A stretch of DNA of 64,000 nt. It comes from Solanum dulcamara. Its lineage: Eukaryota > Streptophyta > Magnoliopsida > Solanales > Solanaceae. Of this stretch, positions 34,040 to 45,720 are shown piece by piece. The position numbers and the translations under genes were made by a program. The notes under the pieces were generated by a model, which made no database searches, had not been told where the DNA came from, and was given only the letters and a program-made list of their open reading frames with translations. The stretch lies in NCBI RefSeq assembly GCF_947179165.1, contig NC_077240.1, positions 57,546,501 to 57,610,500 of the forward strand, in the 5' to 3' direction. How positions within the stretch are numbered: the stretch's first letter is position 1; each line of letters opens with the position of its first letter.

Positions 34040-34307
34040 TATTAACACATGGTAGTCATGTGGTAGTTATGTTTTTAGTATTGTTACAAGTTGGTTAGAT
34101 TAGTGGTTAATTGTACAACTAGCAAAGTAATTAGTTAGGCGGTTAGATGTAACTTTCATTCTATCAATAATCAGCTCATGTATAGATAATAAAGTAGATC
34201 AATACAATCTCTATGTACAAAATATCTTCTCCAATAATTCTCTATGTAGTTCATTGATCTCCATTGAAGAAAAGCTAAGTTTCAAGCTCTTAGTTCATAT
34301 TTTCACA
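34040..34307 (+). repeat. Array LTR c
   Basis: TATTAACACATGG to ATTTTCACA; primer site changed to TTGTATCAGAGC. Confidence 0.8.
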
Positions 34308-34847
34308 TTGTATCAGAGCAGTAGATCAAATGAATCTCTGTTTGATTGCTTAATTGATCGAGTATTACGTAATCGAAGCTTGCTATTCTCCTGTATCAAT
34401 AGCAGGAACAAAAATTGATGTGAAATATCCTTTGTTTCTTGGTACGACAGACACTCCAGGATTTGTCCTTATTCCGGTGAAACTTACCGGATCTTAAAAC
34501 TATGGCTTATGGTGTATATCGATGCGAATTACATTATATCATAATAGCATTCAAGCGAGGCAATAAACATTACAAGCTAATTTATTCATGCTCTTTCGTG
34601 GTGGTATGATAAAAAAAAGCACAAATCAGAGATCGTCTAAGTGATATGGAGCTGAATCTGTCAAGAACACCTAAAAATTCCAATCGAATCAAAAGCGAAT
34701 TGGTGTTTATATTAAAAAAGGGATCTATTTACAAAAGACACTTCAGTTTACCAGAAATCTAGACATAAAGGTAGGTTAGTGATAGCTTGGAGGACCATCA
34801 AAGCTTATTACTGTTGAATATTTTACACCCTCCAGCTTGAGGGGGAG

Positions 34848-35115
34848 TATTAACATATGGTAGTCACGTGGTAGTTAGGTTGTTAGTATTGTTATAAGTT
34901 GGTTAGATTAGCGGTTAATTATACATATGGAAAAGTAATTAGTTAGGTTGTTAGATGTAACTTTTATTCTATAAATAATCAACTCATGTGCAGATAATGA
35001 AGTAGATCAATACAATCTCCATGTACAAAATATCTTCTCCAATAATTATCTTTGTTGTTTATTGATCTCCATTGAAGAACAGCTAAGTTTCAAGCTCTTA
35101 GTTCATCTTTTCTCA
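34848..35115 (+). repeat. Array LTR d, also 5' LTR of the autonomous relative
   Basis: TATTAACATATGG to CTTTTCTCA; primer site TGGTATCGGAGC at 35116-35127. The internal region that follows is no longer the short type but a full gag-pol. Confidence 0.82.
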
Positions 35116-35217
35116 TGGTATCGGAGCAGTAGATCAAAGGAATCTCTGTTTGATTGCTTAATTAATCGAGTATTACGTAATCGAAGCTTGCTATTCTCAT
35201 GTATCAATGGTAAGATG

Positions 35218-36149
35218 CGAATCATCCTTTGTTTCTTGGTACGACAGACACTCCAAGATCTATCCTTGTTCTGGTGAAACTTACTGGATCAGAAAACTAG
35301 GGCCTATGGAGTACATCAATGTGAATTACGTTACTAGGGAAAAAGAAGCTAGGATTTGTGAACAAAGTATGTAAAAAATAGCCGTTTAGACCTGAATTGC
35401 ATGAGCTGTGGAAAACTTGTTATGCGATTGTCCTTTCATGGATAATGAATACAGTTTCTGAGGATCTTCTAAATGGAATCGTTTATGCATCAGATGGACA
35501 TCTGGTTTGGGAAGATTTGATGGAGAGTTTTGATAAGGTGAATAGAGTAAGGATATTGTGGCATGAATATGATGTATTGGTTCCATCACCAAACTGTGGT
35601 TGTGAGAAGTCGAAGGACTAGATTGAACATATAAATCAACAGAGATTGTTGCAAATCCTTAGTGGTCTGAATGAATCCTATGATTAAGCTAGAAGGCAGA
35701 TTCTTATGAAATCAGTAGCACCATATTTAGGACAAGCATATGCTATGATCATTCAGGATGAAACTGCAGCAAATGTAGCTGCTAAGACTAGTGAGAAGAT
35801 GGAATCCTTGGAAATGCAGGAAAGTAGCATGAACCTGCAAACAGGAAGAGGTAGAGGTTTTAAAGGAAGGAAGCAATTTGAACAATGTGACTACTATAAA
35901 ATAAAAGGTCACACGAGGGATGCTTGCTATAAACTCATTGGTTATCCACTTAGTAAACCATATAGAGGTGGAAATGGTTCAGAAGGATGGAGGAATAATG
36001 GTAATAATTCAGAAGAATGGAGAAGAAATGCATGTAACTCTAGTAACTCTGATAACTGGAGATGGGAACCACCACCAGTAGTAAATCATGTGGATATTGC
36101 TTCAACATCTAACAATTCTGGAGGAGGCCATAATGAAAGGCAGAACTAG
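35218..36149 (+). pseudogene. copia gag, broken and internally deleted
   Basis: The start text matches the array units (NHPLFLGTTDTP) and has a stop at ENY (35300). The capsid reading 35397-35621 contains LWKTCYAIVLSWIMNTVSED and jumps from FDKVNRV directly to RILWHEYDVLVPSPNCGC, lacking the roughly 20-residue stretch that follows NKINGA in the relative at 27714. Stops follow at 35619 and near 35687. The ORF 35706-36149 has the linker and a knuckle, CDYYKIKGHTRDACYKLIGYP, whose second Cys is Tyr. It is the same branch as the 26891 element. Confidence 0.85.
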
Positions 36150-36194
36150 TTCTACAATCCTTTCACTGATGAACAATATAGGCAGATCTTAGGC

Positions 36195-36996
36195 ATGCTG
36201 AATAAGGAACCAGGAGAGCACCAAACTAATATAGCAAGTATAATTACTTGTCTATTGTTTATGTCTAATTCTCCAAAGGATGAGTGGATCATTGATTCTG
36301 GAGCCACACATCACTTCACTGCAAATAAAAGCTTATTAATGGATAGTGTTTCTAAGAAAGAGAAAGTGCATTTACCTACAGGAGAGAAGGTTGAGATCAC
36401 TTACATGGGAAATGCAAACCTATTTGTGGCCAGGATACAATGAAGGGTGTGTTATATGTTCTTGAATTTAGGTTTAACCTTTTATCAGTGTCAAAAGTGA
36501 CTAAAGAGCTCTCTTGCTTTGTCACCTTTTTCCCTGGATTTTGTGTATTTCATGATCTTTACAATGGCAGGGTGAAGGGAATTGGTAAAGAGCAGGGAGG
36601 TCTATATCTGATTGATGCAGGCACAAAACAAAATGTGGTAGTAGCTGAACTAAAGGCAACACATATGTCTAGTAATAATGAAGATCATAGTCTTTGGCAC
36701 ATGAGGTTGGGACATCCTTCAAACATAGTTATGCAAAAGATTCTAGAGGTGAATAAGTTCACTAGCACTATTAAAGGAAATAATTATCATGTGTGTCCAT
36801 TAGCAAAGCAAGTTAGGTTACAGTTCCCTATTAGTACTTCTAGAGCTAATTTTCCTTTCCAACTTGTACACATGGATCTTTGGGGCCCTTATAAGGTGCC
36901 TACTTATGATAAGAAATACTATTTCTTGACTATTATGGATGATCATTCAAGATTTACGTGGGCTTATTTGTTGCATCTTAAATGTGAGGTGATAAT
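36195..36996 (+). pseudogene. copia protease and first half of integrase
   Basis: 36195-36443 has the protease site DSGATHHFTA. After a stop and frame change, 36440 onward gives LLSVSKVTKELSCFVTFFPG, the LWHMRLGHPSNIV zinc region, CPLAKQVRLQFP and integrase HMDLWGPYKVPTYDKKYYFL with the first catalytic Asp, then MDDHSRFTWAYLLHLKCEV. The reading is cut at 36997 by the Athila-like element; the remaining ORF codons to 37033 belong to that element's LTR. The rest of the integrase resumes at 45085. Confidence 0.88.
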
Positions 36997-38365
36997 TGAT
37001 GTGAGGCCAAAAATATATATTTTTAATCATTAATTACCACACATTTAGTCTTTTTATTTGTCCTTTTTGGGTATAAATTTTATGAATTGTACTAAATTAT
37101 ATATTTTATTTGTAGGATTAATCTGACACAAAAATAAAGAAATTTAGAGCCAAAATAAATTAAAAATGAAAAATCAAAGAAGAAAATCAAGCAGACAGCT
37201 TAATGAATTAAATTCATTATAATAATATATTATTCTCTATAGCAAAGTGCAAGAATGGATTTGAATGTAAATACATGGCTGCCACGTGACAATTTCTCAC
37301 GAGGCTACATGAAATTATGAAGTCGGCGCAGTACAGTTGACGCGGAACCCATTCCTCGGTTTTAGGTTTTCCAATTTGTTTTGGATTCAGTTATTTTATT
37401 TAAGATTTTATATATTTATAAATAGTCCATAAAAATTATTCTTTCACAACTAACATACAACTCACAATTAACTTTTAACCTAGGAATTAGATTTTTATAG
37501 CTTGGAATTTTGGAAGAGCCACCGACCGGAGAAAATTGATTTATTCTTTTCTTCTCTATTTTTTTTATTATATCTTCAAGAATTCAAGATTTTGAATTTA
37601 TTCTATTCAATTTTTGGAAGTTCATAATTAAGATTTTGTCTATAATTTCTAAATTGTGATTTTCAAACTATGAGTAGCTAAATTGCATAATTGGGTTTGT
37701 GGAAACCATGATGAATTATCGAAGTAAGTTTATGTAAAAAGTGATTCTTGAATGATTTTTATGCATGTATTGTTTTTCCCTTCGCTTTGATTGCTTTTTA
37801 ACGATTGCAAACGTTAGAACTTGCTTTATTCTTACTTGTCGGATCAAGGAGGTATCGAATGGGAAAAGGGATTAAACAACGAGATTTGGGGCTAATCATC
37901 CCATCTAATTAGCTTGAACGGATCAAGGGATAGCTAAATCTGGGATCATTGGTAAGGGTTAGTAAAGCATACACTCGTAGACGGATCAAGTTGCGTAGTG
38001 AAATTCACTTATTTGCCAGATCAACGACCTAGGTGAACATAACTTACCGATCTCGCATGTTAAGAACTAAAATCAATTACTAATACAATATTCTAGCTGA
38101 GTTCTGAAATCATGGAGAACACATTCCTAGTTACTTCTAATAATCTAAATACAAATAAATATTTAGTCCAAGCTATTATTGTTCTTTTCTATTTTTGTTT
38201 CAATTGAAATCCCCCTTTTTTTTAAATAAGGACTATCAAGTTAAATTTTGCTATTGACAATATTTTTTCATATTCTCTGTGGGATCAACCCGACTCATAG
38301 TTGAATAAATATATTGCAAACAACCGTTTATATTTCTTTTCGAAAAGTATATTTGGACATTATCA
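36997..38365 (+). repeat. 5' LTR (1.37 kb)
   Basis: TGATGTGAGGCCAAAAATAT to TTTGGACATTATCA. Highly similar to 43709-45084 with scattered differences and small indels. Confidence 0.9.
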
Positions 38366-38369
38366 AAAA

Positions 38370-38387
38370 TGGCGTTGTTACCGGGGA
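38370..38387 (+). other. Primer binding site, tRNA-Asp type
   Basis: TGGCGTTGTTACCGGGGA four bases after the LTR, two changes away from the usual TGGCGCCGTTGCCGGGGA. Confidence 0.75.
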
Positions 38388-38497
38388 ATATGACTTAGAA
38401 ATTGCCTTTAGTAATTATTTTGATTTGTAGTCCTTATTTTTCTAGTTCATTTTTTTAGTATTATTTTTGTATTTATTTTTCTTTATTATTATTATTA

Positions 38498-38968
38498 TTG
38501 TTATTAATTTTTACTCTTCTTGAGATGTCATTTGAAAAAGTATGCAGAGATAACTGTTCCTGTAATTCCTGTACTTTTGATAATATGGATTCTTACAGGT
38601 TAGTTTTTTTTCAACAAGATAAGTTATACTGGGGCATGGAAGATTTGTTGATACTCCTATATAAAACAACAATTAAGATCATAAATAAGGATAATACGTT
38701 TGTCTGGGATATTTACACATTAAATGCTGAGTTTAATATAAAGATTGACACGTTTGACACCCAACAAATTAGTGAGGAAGAAAAGATGCTTATAGGCCAA
38801 CTTGAGGAGCTAAAATTGGAGGGAGAATTACTTGATCATACTTTTATTGATGTTGTCACTGTTGAGAAGAGTACACTAGAGTTATGTAATGAAGTAGATA
38901 ATATTATTTTTAAAAACTCTAATATGGTAAATACGAGGATGTCAATATCAATACAATTTATGAGTTAG
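38498..38968 (+). CDS. Unrecognised ORF inside the Athila-like element
   Basis: A 156-codon reading; the ATG at 38525 (MSFEKVCRDNCSCNSC) is an alternative start. It has a Cys cluster near the start (CRDNCSCNSC), then an acidic, Glu- and Leu-rich part (EEEKMLIGQLEELKLEGELL). I do not recognise a gag, protease or env domain. It follows the primer site by about 110 bp, where gag normally begins, so it could be a divergent or decayed gag or captured sequence. Whether it is translated is unknown. Confidence 0.4.
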   Translation: MLLIFTLLEMSFEKVCRDNCSCNSCTFDNMDSYRLVFFQQDKLYWGMEDLLILLYKTTIKIINKDNTFVWDIYTLNAEFNIKIDTFDTQQISEEEKMLIGQLEELKLEGELLDHTFIDVVTVEKSTLELCNEVDNIIFKNSNMVNTRMSISIQFMS

Positions 38969-39051
38969 GGCGCATTGAACGTCATCATTTTTCCACATTA
39001 TTTTTAGATGATGAGATATTAATCGAACCATCTGAGCATGCCGAAGAGTTT

Positions 39052-39258
39052 ATGGAGGAGGAACAATGTATCTATATTCGTGAATTTATTATTTCAAAAT
39101 TAAAAAATTATATTCCTCGTTTAAGGGCCAAGAATTGCAACAAACAATTTCTATTGCTTGGTTCCTTTATTTTTGTATCACCACCTCTTGAAAGAGATAG
39201 AAACATTGATGCAAAATTGGGGATTCAATTCATATCCTCAAAGTGGAAGGAAAAATAG
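39052..39258 (+). CDS. Short unrecognised ORF, possibly a continuation
   Basis: 68 codons, basic in the middle (SKLKNYIPRLRAKNCNKQF) with PPLERDRNIDAKLG and SSKWKEK at the end. It is close downstream of 38498-38968 and separated by a stop, so both may be pieces of one older ORF. No family recognised. It is followed at 39270-39410 by two repeats of CGACGTTAAATCA...GGCAACCCA-type text typical of the Athila 3' non-coding region. Confidence 0.35.
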   Translation: MEEEQCIYIREFIISKLKNYIPRLRAKNCNKQFLLLGSFIFVSPPLERDRNIDAKLGIQFISSKWKEK

Positions 39259-39269
39259 TAATATTGATG

Positions 39270-39999
39270 GTGTCTTGCCGGGACGTTAAATCAGGCGCTT
39301 CATGGGAGGCAACCCATGTGGAAACATGATGAATTTTGAGTAGTCAAGTGACTAATGTCGTGCCTCGACGTTAAATCAATCGCTTATTGGTAGGCAACCC
39401 AATTTGTAGTGTAGCTTCTTATTTTTATTTTTATAGTGTCACTTTTTTTTGTGTTGTTTTGTTTTTGCATATTTAGAAAAAAGTCTAACTACCCAAATTT
39501 GGAGTTAAGGAACACGTGTTGAGCTTAAGTGTAGGGTGGGCGCAACCCTTGATTAAAATTGAAGAAACATGATGTTAGCTAGGCCCTAAAGGGTCTCAGA
39601 GAGTATTTCTTACCCTTCTGCTTCATCTCTTCTCTATAAATTGCCTTGGGGACAAAGCATAATTTTAAGTGTGGGTGGAATATCTTACAATGTTTTAAGG
39701 GTGAAGTATGTTATAATATTTTATTTATTTATTTATTTATTTTAGTTTATTTTCTTTTAAAAAGACCAAAAATACAAAAAGATTTTTCTATTCGATTAAA
39801 ATAGTCTTTTTAATGATTCTTAGATATTTTTAGAGCATACTTCGTCCACACCTTGGTTTTTCTTTTTAGAGGGGGTCCCTTTGAACCGAGTATCATTTAT
39901 TTTTATTTTCTTAGATTAGATTTTTCTTTTCATTTTTATTTATTTTTGGAAGAGAAAAGAAAAGACCTTTTTGATTTGATACTTGCTTTTTAGGCCTAA
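39270..39999 (+). other. Athila-type 3' non-coding region, left of the solo LTR
   Basis: Two copies of a GGGACGTTAAATCA / GGAGGCAACCCATG-type motif (about 39285-39320 and 39355-39400), then text like AAGTGTAGGGTGGGCGCAAC and AAGTGTGGGTGG. These phrases are familiar from Athila/Tat elements. A TTTA run lies at 39720-39745. No gene. Confidence 0.6.
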
Positions 40000-40004
40000 T
40001 TTTG

Positions 40005-42454
40005 TGTCACGCCCCGGGAGGGTACCCTAGACGTAACCGGCACCCGAAGGCCATTTCTGACCTTCGAGCGAACCACCTGGTCCAGTCACACATTCGTTCT
40101 ATCACATTCTCTTAGCGGAACTCAATTAATGAAATACTATTTACAATATGGGGGCCGAAGGCCATACATGTTTAACTCGAAAAAATAAATATAATAAAAC
40201 TCCTCACAATAACCATTCAACCTCCCACACTCCAGTCTATGAAGCCTCTATCAAAGTCTAAAAGGTGTCAATGACAAGCCCATGGCTACCAAGAAATCAA
40301 AGTAAAGGAAGCTACAACAAAACTATACGATAAGGTTCAACATCCTCCGGAAACTAGGAGGACTCACCAACTAGCTGGGAGTGTATGTGGATCTTCAACG
40401 GAGTGACGGTCGATGATCTCTAGTACCTGTCTCTGCATCATGAAACGATGCAGGCCAAATGGCGTCAGTACATGGAATGTACGAGTATGTAAAATGGCCG
40501 AATGCAATGAACATCAAGGAAGAATCAGTCAACTCAGAATCTCAACTCATATTATATATATACAGGACAACTCACTCAAATGTCCTAAGTCTAAACAAGA
40601 ATATGATTTAGACGGGACCAATCACATATCATTCAACTCAGTCTGACTCAGAGTACTATCAAGATCTATCTGGGAGTTTCTCTTAACCGACAACCATCAC
40701 TTATGAGCCAGTGACAGTACAACAAGCCGACGTTGTTGCCGCGTCCGTTCATACTTTGCCAGGGCATGAACGAGTCAATCAATCATGGATCCAATTCAAC
40801 CAAGTCCTATAATGTCAGGACAAAACTCTCGGGGAAGCATCCGACTTTAACGGTTCAATCCCCCCTACATTTGGCAACACAGGTGTTGGGTTCGAGTATG
40901 GACTATACTCTTGCCCAATTCGGTGATCGATACTCCTCCCAGGACTCAATGCTCATAAAACTCCATCCAATCAACTCAATCAACTCATATCGACAAGTCT
41001 AATTACAACCTTGTCAACTCATAAACTCTATCACAATCGAATCTCTTCCAATCGTACTATCCGATCAATCTCAATCATCTCTTCAAAAGAAATTTAAATG
41101 CACAATTATAGCAACATATAGACATAACCAATCATTTACTCTATCCATTTGAGAAATCCTTGAGACTCATCACAACTCAAGACTTTAAATCACACTCTAA
41201 AATAGGCAACACTTCTTAGGAAAATAACCTCTTTTATCATAATCCACATAGTTAAGAAGATCAATAAAACATATGTAATAACTCATCTTCATCAACTCAT
41301 ATTCACATATAGGCTCATTTTGGAAACTCCTTGGCTCAACAACATCAACACATATAGGGTCAAATAAATAGGGGACAAAGTTCATACAAATATAAACTAT
41401 ACCAAGAAACTCTATTTTCATGAACATCTAACCTCAAAGCAAGAGTAGGGCACATGGGTGGACTCAACCAATGTTTTAGATAGTCTTACATACCTTAGAG
41501 AGGACTTGAAGAAAACCTTGTGGTTGGGTCTTCAATGGAGAACTCAAACCTTGAAGCTCTTGGAACTCTTCTTGTTGGAAATTGAGAAGAAGAAGAAGAA
41601 AGAGAGAGAGAGGGACTCCTAGGGCTTTTCTAGAGGAAGAGTGGGGGCTGAAAATATGTCCACAAATTGGCCAAGGATGATACATATATAATTTGGGATA
41701 ATTCCCAAATTGCCCCTTCTCAAAAGTTTTGAAAATAGGCTAAAAATGCACCTGGCGCGATAGTGGCGCGTCGCGCCATTGCAGCGCCAGGCCGATTAAG
41801 CCTAAAATCTGCACACCTCGTAGTGGCGCACCGCGCCAGAGACCAAACTACTGAGGCATGTTTCTGGCGCGATAGTGGCGCGTCGCGCCCTTATAGCGCC
41901 AAGGCCAAAGGTTCTGGGTTTTGGAAATTTGGCTTGAAAAACCCTGCACACCTTTTAGTGGCGCACCGCGCCAGGGACTAAACTACTGAGGCATATTTTT
42001 GGCGCGATAGTGGCGTGTCGCGCCACTGCGGCGCCAAGCCCAGATTCCCAGTAGTTGAACCCCAGGCCTGAAATTCCTGTTGCGCTAGTTCATCTTCGGA
42101 TCGTCATCTCTTTCGACTCCGAACCCCAAAAATTACATTCTTGGTGGCGTTGGAAAGAAGAATCGACGACCTTTAATTTGATAGGTCGTGGGACACCCAA
42201 ATTGTCGTCTTTCAAAAGATAGGGTCGTTAGAAGTCGATCCCTTTTTTGAACACGTCCTAAATCTTAGCCACAACGGATCCTTTGGACTCAGCTTGGTCC
42301 TAGGGGTCCTTCGTGACCCCACATCACCTCTAACGCTGCTCAATTTCTCAAAGACTAACCTTACTCATGAAATTGCTTCACAATAACCAAGTTCGACCTT
42401 ACACGTGTACAAGAAAGGTCCGAATCTTAGGGAAAAATTTTGAGGGGTGTTACA
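40005..42454 (-). mobile_element. Solo Ty3/gypsy LTR, TSD TTTTG
   Basis: The plus strand starts TGTCACGCCCCGGGAGGG and ends GAGGGGTGTTACA, so in the minus sense it begins TGTAACACCCCTCAAAAT, the same start as the chromovirus LTR at 61735. TSD TTTTG at 40000-40004 and 42455-42459. No gag, pol, primer site or purine tract inside, and only one LTR, so the internal part was lost by LTR recombination. ORFs within (such as 40413-40646, 40733-41002 and 41763-41981) are chance readings of GC-rich text. Confidence 0.9.
41752..42040. repeat. GC-rich minisatellite inside the solo LTR
   Basis: Three near copies starting at about 41752, 41864 and 41999, each with CTGGCGCGATAGTGGCGCG (third copy TTGGCGCG...) followed by TCGCGCC. 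The complementary phrase GTGGCGCACCGCGCCAG occurs between copies, so each unit can form hairpins. Confidence 0.8.
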
Positions 42455-42459
42455 TTTTG

Positions 42460-43708
42460 AGTGTACCTTCTTGTGAATGCTTGAGTACTCATTAAATTAC
42501 AAACTATTTGACACCTAAACTCATTCTTGTGACTCTGTATATAATTTATTTTAGTATTTGTAATGACCCTATCTATCTTAGAGAGTAAAATTGATCCATC
42601 TTGATTGAGATTTGTGCCATGTCCGGTGAGGTTGTTTGCATATATTCCATATTTTGCATCTTAGTCTAGAACTTGCCCTACATGTTATTGAAGAGAAATA
42701 AAATGTATTGATCTGTTTAGAAGATGATAATAGGCTTTCTTTAATTTATCTGGTAAATTTTAGCCTTTTTCAGATATTATATCACTAGTTAGCACTTTTG
42801 AGCCTGTAACCTTTTATTGGTAGCCATATTTATGCCTTGACTCTTTTGTTAAATTACTATTTTTTGCACCTTGCTTCCTTGAGCACTGTAGCATAGATTT
42901 ATTATAATTGTTAAATTTGAAGAAAAAGAATGGCTGAGTGCAAAAAGATAATCGATGATAGCTACAAAGTCATGCAAAAAAAAGTACCCTCTTGAAAAAA
43001 ATGCGACATAAAAATAAAGAGAAAATAAATTACTTGAAAAAAATCATAATTATAATGATTGAAGCATTCTTGATGAGATGAAATTACTAGTGAAATAATT
43101 GTTGAATAAAAGGCTGAAAATAAAGAGGAAAAAATAATGGGTGATGAAGTATTAAAATGTAAAGTGCTTAGGGAAGTGTAAGTCACCATTATATAGTTTT
43201 CCTACTCGTCCCCTAGCCTACATGACAACCTATTAAAAGTCCTATTTGATTCTAGTCGAGCATGCTTAAATTAGAGGAGATGTACATAATGGGCAAGCAT
43301 ATGGTTCTTTATGCATACATGTGAATTCTTTTGTGAGTATGAGAGTTGTTCTTTGATGCTAAGTCTTTAATTTATATTCAATCATTAAATTGAGTGTGTG
43401 GACTATTTCTTCTTGTGAGGGCACTTGTTTCATAATAGATAAGTGATTTTATTAGCTTTCTTTGATGGAGTAACTGATCAAACTTAAATTTGATGAGTTA
43501 GAGTCCTTCCTTGAGGTTAGGAGGCTAGAAGTTTGTTGTTTTATTGTATATCTTGCATTATGGTCGAAAATTGTACTTGATGTTTTGAAATTTGTGTATG
43601 GCCTAATTATTTGTATCAACCAAAAGGATGGAGTTCCAAGTTTGATATTTTTTTTAGATGAGCTTTAATGCTTGCTCGAGGACGAGCAAAAGTTTAAGTA
43701 TAGGGTGT
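42460..43708 (+). other. Athila-type 3' non-coding region, right of the solo LTR
   Basis: No gene; the ORF at 42962-43189 (minus) is unsupported. The end carries CGAGGACGAGCAAAAGTTTA (43677-43696) and the purine tract AGTATAGGGTGT before the 3' LTR, the signature shared by Athila and Tat elements. Confidence 0.7.
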
Positions 43709-45084
43709 TGATGTGAGGCCAAAAATATATATTTTTAATCATTAATTACCTCACATTTACTGTTTTTATTTGTTCTTTTTGGGTATAAATTTTATGGATG
43801 GTGCTAAATTGTGTATTTTATTTGTAGGATTAATCTGACACAAAAATAAAGAAATTTAGAGCCAAAACAAATTAAAAATGAAAAATCAAAGAAGAAAATC
43901 AAGCAGACAGCTTAATGAATTAAATTTATTGTAATAATATATTATTCTCAAAGTGCAAGAATGGATTTGAATATAAATACATATCTGCCATGTGGCAGTT
44001 TCTCACGAGGCTACATGAAATTGAGGTCGACGCAGTACAGTTCTCGCGGAACCCATTCCTCCGAGTTTTGGGTTCTCAATTAGTGGTGAATTCAGTTATT
44101 TTATTTAGAGTTTTCTACATAAATAAATAGTTCATAAAAATTATTCTTCCACAATTAATACACAACTCACAATTAACTTTTAACCTAGAAATTAGATTTT
44201 TATAGCTTGGAAATTTTGGAAAAGCCACCGTGAAGACCGGAGAAAATTGGTTTATTCTTTTCTTCTCTATTTTTTATTATATCTTCAAGAATTCAAGATT
44301 TTGAATTTATTCGATTCAATTTTGCAAGTTCATAATTAAGATTTTGTCTATAATTTCTAAATTGTGGTTTTCAAATTATGAGTAGCTAAATTGCATAATT
44401 GGGTTTGTGGAAACCATGATGAATTATCGAAGTAAGTTTATGTAAAAAGTGATTCTTGAATGATTTTTATGCATGTATTGTTTTTCCCTTCGCTTTGATT
44501 GCTTTTTAACGATTGCAAACATTAGAACTCGCTTTATTCTTACTTGTCGGATCAAGGAGGTATCGAATGGGAAAAGGGATTAAACAACGAGATTTGGGGC
44601 TAATCATCCTTATCTAATTAACTTAAACGGATCAAGCGATAGTTAAATTTGGGATCATTGGTAAGGGTTAGTTAAGCATACACTCGTAGACGGATCAAGT
44701 TGCGTCGTGAAATTCATTTAAATGCTGGATCAAGAACTTAGGTGAACTCAACTTACCAATCTTGAATGCTAAAAACTAAAATCAATTACTAATACAATAT
44801 TCTAGTTGAGTTATGAAATCATGGGGAACACATTCCTAGTTACTTTTAATAATCTAAATACAAATAAATATTTAGTCCAAGCTATTATTGTTCTTTTTAT
44901 TTTTGTTTCAATTTAAATTCCCCTCCCCCCCCCCTTTTTTTTTAATAAGGACTATCAAGTTAAATTTTGCTATTGACAATATTCTTCCATATTCTCTGTG
45001 GGATCGACCCGACTCATAGTTGAGTAAATATATTGCAAACGATTGTTTATATTTCTTTTCGAGAAGTATATTTGGACGTTATCA
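43709..45084 (+). repeat. 3' LTR
   Basis: TGATGTGAGGCC to TTGGACGTTATCA. Contains a C-run followed by a T-run near 44922-44943 that is shorter in the 5' LTR. Confidence 0.9.
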
Positions 45085-45720
45085 ATCATTGTGCTTAGGA
45101 AGTTCCTATACATGATACAGAATCAGTTTGGGAAGATGACAATGGGAGTGAGTTTTTTAATTCCAAATGCAATGAATTATTGTTATCTCTAGGCATAATT
45201 CATCAGAGTAGTTGTCCCTACACTCCACAGCAAAATGGCACAGTGGAAAGAAAACATAGACAAATTCTAAACATAGCTAGAGCTTTGAGATTTTGAAGCC
45301 ATGATCCCTCTTAGATATTGAGGGTTGTGTATTAAAGCTGTTGTTTATTTGATGAATAGATTGCCATCTGTTGTCATAAAAGGTAATACACCTTTTGAGC
45401 TACTTTATCACAAAAGACCCTCACAGGCTCATTTGAGAGTGATAGGTTGTTTGTGTTATGCTACTAATCTGATAAAGGGAGACAAATTTGGACCAAAAGC
45501 AAAAGCTGCTGTACTCCTTGGTTTTTCAGAAGAACAGAAAGGTTACATCCTACTTGACTTGGCTTCCAGAAATATATTTGTTAGTAGAGATGTTGTTTTT
45601 CAGGAAAGAGTTTTTCCTTTTCATTCACAATCTTTGCAGTCCCAATCTTCAAAGTCTACATTGGTCTCTAGGTCTCCTAAAGATCCATTCATTCCATCAG
45701 ACAACATTGAGTGAAGTGAC
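45085..45720 (+). pseudogene. copia integrase, second half
   Basis: Continues the integrase from 36996. The first part is frame-shifted, but the phrase DDNGSEFFNS near 45137 holds the second catalytic Asp and QQNGTVERKHRQI the Glu. A stop follows near 45295. The ORF 45325-45714 has the C-terminal part: VYLMNRLPSVVIKGNTPFEL, VLLGFSEEQKGYILLDL, NIFVSRDVVFQERVFPF. A TGA at 45712-45714 ends it. Confidence 0.87.

Larger units (their letters stand above)
32483..35115 (+). repeat. Head-to-tail array of four LTRs with short internal segments
   Basis: LTRs at 32483-32750, 33245-33502, 34040-34307 and 34848-35115, spaced by about 0.76-0.81 kb. Each is followed by a primer site like TGGTATCAGAGC and about 500 bp of internal sequence: the start of gag (text like HPLFLGTTDTPGS and ENYGLWS), then the unidentified ORF segment and a purine tract. 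The second unit boundary has lost its purine tract and LTR start (about 60 bp). The fifth LTR of the same family is 47631-47887, the 3' end of the autonomous relative. LTR-to-LTR recombination of a non-autonomous element would give this layout. Confidence 0.85.
36997..45084 (+). mobile_element. Athila-like non-autonomous gypsy element
   Basis: LTRs 36997-38365 and 43709-45084. The flanking five bases are ATAAT (36992-36996) and ATCAT (45085-45089), a TSD with one changed base; with one copy removed the host integrase frame continues. The primer site is of the tRNA-Asp type used by Athila/Tat elements, and the 3' internal end has the GAGGACGAGCAA signature of that group. No protease, RT or integrase is present. 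Confidence 0.88.

Noticed and set aside
32483..35115. CRISPR-like regularly spaced repeats
   Set aside because: The units are about 270-bp LTRs with about 500-bp internal segments in a plant genome, with primer sites and purine tracts; nothing resembles a CRISPR array.
40413..41981. Several ORFs of 72-89 codons (40413-40646, 40733-41002, 41763-41981)
   Set aside because: They lie inside a solo LTR with a clean TSD, overlap GC-rich repeats and show no domain.
41199..43189. Minus ORFs 41197-41427, 41476-41685 and 42962-43189
   Set aside because: Short chance readings in an LTR or in the Athila-type non-coding region, no domain.
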